Source: Mesostigma viride (lineage: Eukaryota > Streptophyta > Mesostigmatophyceae > Mesostigmatales > Mesostigmataceae). Taken from it: a stretch of 64,000 nt of DNA. A model generated the notes under the pieces. It made no database searches. It was not told the origin of the DNA and worked only from the letters and a program-made list of their open reading frames with translations. This document shows, piece by piece, positions 33,401 to 40,754 of this stretch. Position numbers and translations under genes: made by a program. The stretch lies in the NCBI GenBank assembly GCA_009746045.1, contig RPFO01001831.1, positions 1 to 64,000 on the forward strand, in the 5' to 3' direction. The first letter of the stretch is position 1. The number at the start of each line of letters is the position of its first letter.

Positions 33401-33562
33401 GAACACCTTTCTGATGCGCAGCGCTCAGCCATGCTAAAGTGGCTAGGCACTGCAAGGGGGGCCTTCGCTTTCACAAGTGATGAACTGGGGTGTTTCAATG
33501 GTGGGACCATGCGTGTTCCATTGGACACTGACACCCTTTGTTCCGACGCCAGCATCGCCTGA
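30485..33562 (+). CDS. Gypsy Pol part 1: zinc knuckle, aspartic protease, DNMT3-like cytosine methyltransferase
   Basis: Continuous frame. At 30527-30585 it has a CCHC knuckle (CFLCDKDGHLSREC). A retropepsin-like domain follows, with active site KLDSGAQPLVIS near 31365 and LLGVDVLARA near 31611. From about 32065 to 33055 lies a complete C5-cytosine methyltransferase domain. It has motif I ELFAGIGGGIAGF (about 32086), motif IV GWECQGLSQAG (about 32357), motif VI LFENVV (about 32489), the motif VIII-like HRLRAYW (about 32614), and a motif IX/X-like EASMGF...LIGQAMSV. The order and the ENV and HRxRxxW features resemble DNMT3 more than bacterial Dcm. The usual Pro before the catalytic Cys is Glu. 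A hydrophobic stretch follows at 33168-33215. The frame ends in a stop where the RT frame begins. Confidence 0.88.
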   Translation, partial: TSSQTGTRTDARKSGCFLCDKDGHLSRECPSRCTKPHGADTKWHLMNKCPAAGIKTVHFAEMAGKTDSMEAQVAAIKHGEEATAPPNQFETVYREDPFWAPMPGDVEINAAEATKGKQARSPLSFQQAPMLPAGQLPASFSMPLAGVQSAFEHANPAGLEQRRRLAPVYPMPFIVDVPMFSARQVVDTFGQKGVEWLGSVVSEIQLFADGHDVRTLRNSESVTYGRQPVEAAVPVVQAGVVSTSSQQRTSAVPQVPTVVPYPNGEPSMAFQAVGACGDVWSDMVTCPLVGAVKLDSGAQPLVISTDLATMLNLTYENGGLVESPVSVSGWQGPASKPYAMTAVKVNVIFNPLRASSMTTVSAYALVVNKCGYSALLGVDVLARAMVQVDYRAEEASYIPDWDGAGLKRASVPVSCFSSSAGAARLNPSAAAGVVEVSMVEVRAAGSSAWDKHRTVLPQPTASIAKMRTQWSLDAVTSTRQLAMRKRVTEAVITIPQMASHGLTLLQPGVSEAQGNFSAAILPQAPDFAKGAVVLELFAGIGGGIAGFLAAGGVCRKLIAVEPSHKARQVYFSHCGVLSREYPAQFPPSAWRDPFGECPQDIRAIGEVQVQQLLRRHHAIDLVIAGWECQGLSQAGQGRGLADPRSALFWELLRVVGLLQSRQPHPPAYLFENVVAGDSPHQAVREDWATIVALLGEPIVCDNAGLGGLTHRLRAYWTNVACATDVQAVLGAVARQHPSVSAEVALPSHLVTQKVDSEDRPPYARVNRVGSPMCALPTLVSYQGSTAYRDRGKGLVWDTTTGLLVQPPAEFREASMGFHVGASALPGVLESERWSLIGQAMSVLQVGYVLLASVAVRQSGGASPANPPQQVEARAAKLKRPAATGTSSAWGWRLRQVWTIILMTALLTSTVLAGEPTLHRVIHRAAREAPAVGVTPGVAAFSLFHDDAARAPHLEAHAVAVGDPADTHPWAIGEHLSDAQRSAMLKWLGTARGAFAFTSDELGCFNGGTMRVPLDTDTLCSDASIA

Positions 33563-36500
33563 GTCAGGCCGAGTTGGATTTTGTAGCCGAGCAATGCAAG
33601 GAGTTAGAGGATGCCGGTATCATCAGGCAATCTTCCTCCAGCTATGCCGCTGCCGTTGTCGTTGCGCCCAAGAAGGACGCTATCACCGGGGCATGGACGG
33701 GTATGCGCATGGCCACCGATCTGCGGTTGCTGAATGCACACACACCCGTGGACCGTTACCCCATGCCACGTGTGGATGATGTCCTGGATAAGATATCTCC
33801 TCATGTGAAGTTTGTGTCCTCGCTGGACCTGCGTAGCGGCTTTCATCAGATCGCAGTTGCGCCGGAGGATCAGCGGAAGCTTGCATTCTGGGGGGGCGGC
33901 AATTTGTATGAGTGGGTGCGCATGCCCTTTGGGCACCGCAACGCTAGTGCTGTTTTCCAACGAGCTATGGACAAAGTGCTTGCAGGTCTTCCTTTCGCCG
34001 CTTGTTACATTGATGATGTAATCGTCTTTAGCGCGACATTTGAGGAGCACCTGGCGCACTTGGAGCAGGTTCGCTTGGCTCTCGAGGAGCATAATATGCG
34101 GCTGCACCCTGAGAAGTGCAAGTTCGCCCAGCGGACCCTCTCATTCCTTGGTCATCAGATTGTGCCGGGTGGCCGGACGCCTGATGCCGCCAAGGTCGAA
34201 TCCATTGTGCAGGCCGCCGTACCCACGGATGTCTCAGGGGTGCGGGCGTATTTGGGTTTGGCTGGCTATTACCGAGGTTACATTGAGAACTTCAGCAGCA
34301 AGGTGAAGCCCTTGACCGAGTTACTCAAGAAGGGGTGCGTGTGGGCGTGGGGTCCCGCACAGCAACGCGCCATCGAGACAATCAAGCAGGAGCTCACGTC
34401 GGCCCCGATTCTGCGCGCCCCTGACTATGCTTTGCCGTTTGTGTTATATACCGACTGGTCCAAGGTAGGACTGGGTGCGGTCTTGGCGCAAAAGGATGGT
34501 GATGGGCGCGAGCACGTTATTGCTTATGCTAGTCGCAGCAACAACCCAGCGGAGAGCCGGTATTCTTCCTATGAGGGGGAGGCACTGGCTGTGGTGTGGG
34601 CCATCAAGCACTTTCGCCCGTATTTAGTTGGGCGCGTGTTTACTCTGGTGACAGACCACCAGCCGCTTCAGTGGCTAATGACCAACACCAACCTGACGGG
34701 TAAGCTCGCCCGATGGGCCATGATTATCCAGGAGTACCACATGACCATTGTGCATCGGGCCGGCAAGGACCATGTCAACGCCGATGTGCTATCCCGATAC
34801 GCCATGCCTACCACTGTTGACCACACTGGAGCCCGGGCCATGGGTGCCGAGGGCTCGTCGGGTTCTGTGGTCTTTGTGAACGCTGCTGGGTATGCGGCCG
34901 ACGATGAGGAGGAGGCGTGGTGGCGCAGTGTCGAGTACTCTGTGGCGGACTTCGGCATCAGCGACGACCCGGTGCGGCCGTCGCCATTCACGCCATCCAA
35001 AGCTGTGTGCGCTATGGAAGAGGGTAGGTCTCTGTCCTTTGACATTGATCCTTCTCTGCAGCAGCTGATCGCTGTGCAGGCTCTCTTAGCGCGTAGCTCT
35101 CTTGCTGATTGCTACACCGCTGATATCTGGCTAGATGGTCGAGTTTTGGAGCAAGTGCAGGGTGCTGTCTTGACTCCTACTCCAGTCGATTGGACTCCTG
35201 CTCAGAAGGCGACGGAGTTGAACAGGGTGCAGCACAGGGCTGCAACCTATGGTTGGGAAGATGGGGTTTTGTACAAGCTGTTGGGCAAGCGTAGGGTGGT
35301 CGTCCCACCGCCTGACAAGCGCGTTGCTATAGTGCAGGCGTACCACGAGCGGTATGGTCACTTGGGTGGCAATCGCACGCTCAGCCTCGTACGGACCAGC
35401 TATTGGTGGAATAACATGCGACACACAGTGGCCCAGGTAGTGGCCAGCTGTGTCCCGTGTGCTCGAACCAAGGCTAACTTTAGCGCAGATCATGGTGCCA
35501 AGGAGCTGATGTCGCTTCCCATCAAGGGCTTGTTTTATCGCTGGCACGTCGATCTGTGCGGGCCGTTTCAGGAGAGCCCTGACGGCAACCTCTATGTCAT
35601 GGTATGCGTGGAGAGCTTTAGCAAATGGGTTGAGTTGATCCCCATTGCTGACAAGCATGCCGCTACCACAGCGAAGCATTTTGCAGACATCATCACCAGG
35701 TTTGGGGCTCCCGCGGAGGTAGTCACGGACCAGGGTGGTGAGTTCAGGGGTGAGTTCCAGGAGTTGCTGGATGGATGTCTTATTGATCACCGTCGCACTT
35801 CTCGGGAGCATCCTCAGGCCAATGGTTTGGCTGAGAGATTGGTGCAGACCGTCAAGCAGGCGCTGCGCAAGTGGAGCCTGCAGGTGCCGGAGTCGGCCAG
35901 GTGGGATCGCGAGTTGGCATGGATTGCCATGGGTTATCGCATGTCTCCCCAGGAGTCTCTCGCTACCTTCTCCCCGTATTTCCTTCTGTTCGGGCGTAAT
36001 CCTCTTTTGCCTACGGAGGCACAGGTTGCGCACCCCGAACCCATGGCCTTCGACAACGCTCAGCAATTTTTGGTTGAGGTGCTGGCCAGGGCAGAGACTT
36101 TTAAGAAGGTCATGCCCATCGCGATGAACAACTTGTTCATTGCTCAGCACAGGGACTCCCTGCGTTACGCTCAGCGCCGGGGGGGCGCATACATGGCTCG
36201 CCAGCTGCGGTTTAGGCCAGGGCAGTATGTTTTCCTGCGCACTCAGCTGAAGCACACTTTGGATGTGGAGGCGGGGCCCACCATTTTGCGCATTGTGGCT
36301 ATCAAACCATCGGGAGTGGCAATTTTGGAGGGCGCCGACGGGAGCCGTACGACAGACAACCTCAGCAATCTCAGTCCCTGCTCACTGCCCAATTTGGTCC
36401 ACGACCTCCAACCGCACACATCTCGCCGAGTCAAGGACGCCCAGTGTCAGGTTTGTCACCGGGTCGATCAGGCGGAGTCCATGTTATTGTGTGATCAGTG

Positions 36501-36657
36501 TAACTGTGGTTGGCACATGCAGTGCTTGCAGCCCGTGGTCACCAGCATTCCGGAGGGGGATTGGTTTTGTCCAGTGTGCACCGCTGCGCAGTTTACCTCC
36601 CGCAGCTTGACTGCGGTCACCGCTGCCCTTGTCTTGGTACGATCGCTGTCTTCGTGA
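33538..36657 (+). CDS. pol: Gypsy Pol part 2: RT, RNase H, integrase, C-terminal PHD finger
   Basis: About 1,040 codons overlapping the upstream frame by 25 bp in the -1 register. RT is shown by DLRSGFHQI and the catalytic YIDDV (about 34008). RNase H has YTDWSKVGLGAVL, YEGEALAVVWA and VTDHQPLQW. Integrase has an HHCC zinc site (YHERYGH...CVPC, 35340-35460) and D-D-E residues in WHVDLCGPF, VTDQGGEF and HPQANGLAERL. The C-terminus (36445-36580) is a PHD finger, CQVCHRVDQ, LLCDQCNCGWHMQC and DWFCPVC, with Cys4-His-Cys3 spacing. It lies where chromoviruses carry a chromodomain. The whole reading frame looks intact. A PHD would be expected to read histone tails and so bias integration; that is inference. 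Confidence 0.93.
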   Translation: MFRRQHRLSQAELDFVAEQCKELEDAGIIRQSSSSYAAAVVVAPKKDAITGAWTGMRMATDLRLLNAHTPVDRYPMPRVDDVLDKISPHVKFVSSLDLRSGFHQIAVAPEDQRKLAFWGGGNLYEWVRMPFGHRNASAVFQRAMDKVLAGLPFAACYIDDVIVFSATFEEHLAHLEQVRLALEEHNMRLHPEKCKFAQRTLSFLGHQIVPGGRTPDAAKVESIVQAAVPTDVSGVRAYLGLAGYYRGYIENFSSKVKPLTELLKKGCVWAWGPAQQRAIETIKQELTSAPILRAPDYALPFVLYTDWSKVGLGAVLAQKDGDGREHVIAYASRSNNPAESRYSSYEGEALAVVWAIKHFRPYLVGRVFTLVTDHQPLQWLMTNTNLTGKLARWAMIIQEYHMTIVHRAGKDHVNADVLSRYAMPTTVDHTGARAMGAEGSSGSVVFVNAAGYAADDEEEAWWRSVEYSVADFGISDDPVRPSPFTPSKAVCAMEEGRSLSFDIDPSLQQLIAVQALLARSSLADCYTADIWLDGRVLEQVQGAVLTPTPVDWTPAQKATELNRVQHRAATYGWEDGVLYKLLGKRRVVVPPPDKRVAIVQAYHERYGHLGGNRTLSLVRTSYWWNNMRHTVAQVVASCVPCARTKANFSADHGAKELMSLPIKGLFYRWHVDLCGPFQESPDGNLYVMVCVESFSKWVELIPIADKHAATTAKHFADIITRFGAPAEVVTDQGGEFRGEFQELLDGCLIDHRRTSREHPQANGLAERLVQTVKQALRKWSLQVPESARWDRELAWIAMGYRMSPQESLATFSPYFLLFGRNPLLPTEAQVAHPEPMAFDNAQQFLVEVLARAETFKKVMPIAMNNLFIAQHRDSLRYAQRRGGAYMARQLRFRPGQYVFLRTQLKHTLDVEAGPTILRIVAIKPSGVAILEGADGSRTTDNLSNLSPCSLPNLVHDLQPHTSRRVKDAQCQVCHRVDQAESMLLCDQCNCGWHMQCLQPVVTSIPEGDWFCPVCTAAQFTSRSLTAVTAALVLVRSLSS

Positions 36658-36667
36658 TGGGGCCGGT

Positions 36668-36688
36668 CGCCAGCGAGGGGGGGAATCA
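36668..36688 (+). promoter_or_regulatory. Polypurine tract of gypsy element
   Basis: AGCGAGGGGGGGAATCA directly precedes the inferred 3' LTR, just after the pol stop. It is the expected primer site for plus-strand DNA synthesis. The LTR is likely to start at or near the TGGGACAGG that follows. Confidence 0.6.
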
Positions 36689-37965
36689 TGGGACAGGTCC
36701 TCGCCCACCCCACAGGGCATGCAGTTAAGGCAGGCACATCAGCTCAGCTCATTTGGGTTTTACCAAATTAAGCTGAGTGGCCAGCCGCCATGGTGGCGCC
36801 GGAGATTGTGGCACGCAGACGCGACAGCTGTCACGGACGCGAGCTATGTCATCCGGGCGCCCACTATGCACAAGACCGGTGACGTGCGCAAGGAATTTGT
36901 CTTCTACGCATTTTCGACAAAGGCTAGTGACCGGGGGGGACACTAGCACTTGCAGCATAAGAGCGGACGAAAGTGTACGTGCACGCGCGCCGGGCCAGGC
37001 ACAGCTGGGCGCGCAGCACTGACTTGAGCGGACGGCAGCACAAGTGTGCAGCGTCGAGAGGATCATACGCGTGTTAGTGGACAGCTGGAGCTGAAGCTGG
37101 ACTGCTGGACTTCAACAGCGCCGAGGCTATTGACAGGCCAGGTGTCTTTGTGGTGTAGAATAGCGGGTCAACGTTATGAGGACTGGACAGAAAATGGAAA
37201 AGGACAATTTGCGGTGCGGAGCCAGATCGCTGGAATGAATGCGAAATCGCTGGCAGCCCTAAAAAGGGATTTCTTCTAGAAAGGAACGATTAGACGCAAT
37301 GTTTGCTGGGCCACTCACACGCAAGGTGTGAGCGTGCAGATTGTCTGAAGGATATTATGCTTCGACCTTGCTGGACGTGACTCAATGTCGGACATTCCCA
37401 GGGACAGAAATGCCGGAGCCTCTAGGAGATGAGATCGGCAACAGGGTAGCAATTTAGATTTGTCGGGATGCCTTCCTGCTTTTGTTGGCATGTGTGGTAG
37501 AAAGCCAGGACGGCAACTGGAATGCGGTTTCTATTCGCATGGTTCAGGCAGCAAGATAGTTTTGGCATTCCTGGCTGGACTGACAAGTGTGGCGTGTGTC
37601 ATGCGTGTGGCATGACGAATGGTTTGGTTCATAGTCGAAGAGGACTCTCACGCAGCGTGTAGTCTCTTCGAGTCTCTCGTTAGTGGCCTTCGTGTTTCTC
37701 CCTTTCCTTGGGAGCAAGGCCGGTAGCATGTCATGGAGCGCTGCCTAACTGCGGGCTCGTGAGCATGGAGTGCATCGATATTGAGACTATCAACGTGTTG
37801 TAATTGTATTAACTTTCTCAATAAATTCCGCATGTGCGGCTTCATCATCAGACTGTGCAAATTGTGTGTTTTGAAAGCATTATTCTATAGCAGGGGAGGC
37901 AATAAGGTGGTTATCAGGCACGAGGGACAGTTCCTTGTCCTCGGCTGAGAGCCCTCCTTTCTTTA
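36684..37965 (+). repeat. 3' LTR of gypsy element
   Basis: About 1.28 kb. The last 771 bp are identical to the truncated 5' LTR. The first 144 bp (36684-36827) are repeated immediately after the LTR at 37965-38108, which helps fix the left boundary near AATCATGGGACAGG. CAATAAA near 37818 could serve for polyadenylation. Terminal TG is plausible (TGGGACAGG); a canonical terminal CA is not seen at CTTTCTTTA. Confidence 0.75.
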
Positions 37966-38108
37966 ATCATGGGACAGGTCCTCGCCCACCCCACAGGGCA
38001 TGCAGTTAAGGCAGGCACATCAGCTCAGCTCATTTGGGTTTTACCAAATTAAGCTGAGTGGCCAGCCGCCATGGTGGCGCCGGAGATTGTGGCACGCAGA
38101 CGCGACAG
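37965..38108 (+). repeat. Second, truncated copy of the LTR start
   Basis: 144 bp identical to 36684-36827, lying head-to-tail directly behind the 3' LTR and breaking off after GCGACAG. It indicates either an LTR-LTR junction (tandem or circular intermediate) or recombination between two copies. Sequence after 38108 is unrelated to the LTR. Confidence 0.8.
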
Positions 38109-38305
38109 GTACGCTGCCCCTTGGCACAAGCTCTATACAAACAGGTCGTGGCCGGAATGGCTGGATTGTGTAGTATCTCCGAGCATCGATCTGAAACCTG
38201 TGATGCCAGACTCTCCTTTGCGACCGCTCCGCGAGCTTGGCACGTACTGGATTCATTGTCCACACCGTCGTGCATGTCGCTACAGTACAGGATGTTTTCT
38301 GGCAC
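38109..38305. other. Unassigned sequence between LTR fragment and LINE ORF1
   Basis: No match to LTR, LINE or other repeats in the window was seen. It might be the 5' part of the LINE or older flanking DNA. Confidence 0.3.
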
Positions 38306-39842
38306 TGAGACCACCCTCCTTAACCAGGTGGAAGGCCGAGTCGGGCAAGGCACCGTGAAACTTGAGGCAGTTGCTACCAAGGTAGGCGCCCTGGCCACGC
38401 AGGTCCCCGAGATCGCCGAGCGAACGGCCACCATCGCCGCCCAACCTGCTGGACGTACATGTAGGGAGTAGTGATGACCCCTTGACTCGCGCCTCCTGGG
38501 CTGACCTGCTCAAGAGCCAGGCAACCTCTACCACCACCGCCATCACCACCAAGCTCCAGGGATCGAGCTGGGAGACACGCGCCGCGAGGCCGCTGACCGC
38601 GACCGTCGCCGCTGCCGGGTCATCCTCAGGCGCTTTGACATGCAGCCGGAGGAGACCCCAGACTCTCTTCTCGACGAGCTGAAGAAACACTGTGAGCTCT
38701 TGGTGTGCATGGAGCTGCCAGGTGCGACAATGCAGGGCGCCTACCGCCTGCCCCATCCACGGGACAAGGCTGGCCCCCCTCCAGTGGTCCTCACCTTCAG
38801 CGACGTCACAGCCCCAGTAATTCGGTTCCTCTCTCGACGCAAGAAGCTGACCAGTGAACACCTCCTGGTCGCTTGACGACGACCTGACGCCAGCCCAGCA
38901 GCAGCAACGCCGCGATCAGTGGCCCGATTAAACATCCGCCACAAGACCGATCCCGAGAAGCCCCAAGTGTACAGGCGGGGCGGGGACCTTTATGTCAACA
39001 AGAAACTGTGGAAGCCCCCCGGGCTCCCCCGGGATAGAGCACTCAAGCTAGTTGTCTAGATGGGGGCAATCGATTATAGGATAGCTTAGGCACAACAGCA
39101 CTTGAAATGATGTTATCGCCCAGCGTTATAGTACCTTCAATAAGCTCTGGCACCTTGTGGCCATCAGCTCGCGCCATAGCTGACGTCTTGAGCCCACCTC
39201 ACCTTTGTAGCATAAGCTATATGTGTCAGCCTATAAGCCCACGTCCGCCTAGGGCCCATGGGTGCACATTGGTATTCACCTGGTCTGTACGTACGCGTTC
39301 GGGCAAGATGGCCGGCAATTAGAGGAGGCCTGCGGCGATGTCATCTATGGTATGGGTGACAAGAGGGAGCTCGCAGTAGAGCTCGGCCACCTGGGGTAAT
39401 TGTCCCAGGAGCATCGTCGCACGGTGCCATTTGGCACGGTGAGCACTGATCGATCGCCTGGCAGGCAGTTGGCGTTTTTACTTCGCTGGCAGTGGGACGC
39501 CAGGCCAAGGTGGTGTTGGCCTTTTGTGTTCGCCGCTGGCAGCTGCTAGCCTCAGCAAGCTAAAGTTTCTAATTGCATGCCTTATGGTGGCACATTTCAC
39601 CTCAGTTGAGGGGCGGTCTAAACACCACTTCACGGTTGGGGTGGCGGGTTACGCACCCCATAGTGGTCTACCTGAGTTGGAGCGCCAGAAGTTCTTCGAG
39701 GATTTGCATAGCCTTGACCGGGGGCCACTCCGGCCCGCCACTTCCTGGTTATTATGCTGCTCGACGCCAATGCCACGCTCCCCGTGGGCACTGCTGGCAG
39801 TCGCTTTGCCGCCTGCCAGCACGGCTGCTAAAGACAACACTC
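38306..39842 (+). mobile_element. LINE, 5' part: ORF1 fragment, spacer and start of ORF2 endonuclease
   Basis: 38306-39056 is a sense-strand relative of the ORF1 at 27924-28640. It begins at NQVEGRVGQGTVKLEAVA and passes through SWADLLKSQ, SRRRPQTLFSTS in a shifted frame, and VVLTFSDVTAPVIRF to KLWKPP, with several frameshifts. 39057-39523 is the ORF1-ORF2 spacer, including GAGCCCACCTCACCTTTGTAGC. 39524-39842 is endonuclease-like sequence (VGVAGYAPHSGLPELERQKFFEDL in part). It ends exactly at the CACTA insertion and resumes at 48455. Decayed. Confidence 0.7.
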
Positions 39843-39861
39843 CACTAGGAACTCGGGAATG

Positions 39862-40196
39862 GTAAAAGTGGTAAAAGTGGTAAAAGTGGGTGGTAAAAAG
39901 TGGTAAAAAGTGGTAAAAAGTGGTAAAAAGTGGTAAAAAGTGGTAAAAAGTGGTAAAAAGTGGTAAAAAGTGGTAAAACGGTGGGAAAACGCTAGGAGAA
40001 AAGCAGGTGGTAAAATCATTTTACCACCTTTTACCACCCCTTTTACCACCAAAGTGGTAAAAAATACCACCAAGTGGTAAAAGCGAGGGTGGTAAAAACA
40101 CGCCACAAAGTGGTAAAAGTGAGGGTGGTAAAAAGTGGTAAAAATGAGGGTGGTAAAAAAATACCACAAAGTGGTAAAAATGACAGTGATAAAAAA
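39862..40196. repeat. Left subterminal array of GGTAAAAAGT motifs
   Basis: Nine to ten copies of GTGGTAAAAA near the terminus, followed by mixed-orientation TTTTACCACC and GTGGTAAAA copies. CACTA elements typically bind their TnpA-like protein at repeated subterminal motifs, and these are the obvious candidates. The predicted FTTFYHFLP-like peptides on the other strand are shadows. Confidence 0.9.
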
Positions 40197-40754
40197 GGGG
40201 AAAATGCAGATTTTGCCAGCATTACAACACAAGCACTGTTAAGAACAGCTTAACAGGCCATCATTCCAAATGGTTTCTTTATTACAAATAATAATACATC
40301 CCATTAACAGTTGTCTCTCTTGATTTACAATGAGGATTTAGCCCCACATTGGGCGTCTCATCGATACGTTTACACCATTGTGAAATAACACAGGCCGCAT
40401 CAAGCCCAGCCAATTAATTTACTTCTTCTTCAGGTGTCATCATGATCAATGATGCTTCTTTGCCTGAACAAAGCCACACAGTTGCCAGCACTCATGCTCT
40501 GGAGGCCTGCAGGCACACAGAGCACCACCATTGAAGAGGACACAAGGGCAGCAAGGCAGGGGGGGGGGGGCAGTCAGGCACGGCAGATAGTTGTTGCCCA
40601 GCAAAACATCCTATGCATGGTGAAATGGGTTATGCCTGTGGGTATGATGCATGACCTAGCATGAGAGTGATACATACATGAGTAACAAAAATATACGCAC
40701 ATGGCAACACCACATCACTACATAGCTAAAACGTGCTTCAGAAAAAACATTCCA
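40197..40754. other. CACTA internal non-coding region, 3' side of accessory gene
   Basis: No gene seen. It includes GGGGGGGGGG at 40560-40570 and probably the 3' UTR of the minus-strand accessory gene whose stop is at 40755. Confidence 0.4.

Noticed and set aside
35131-36255. Long minus-strand frame opposite the integrase
   Set aside because: Shadow of the pol gene; no domain.
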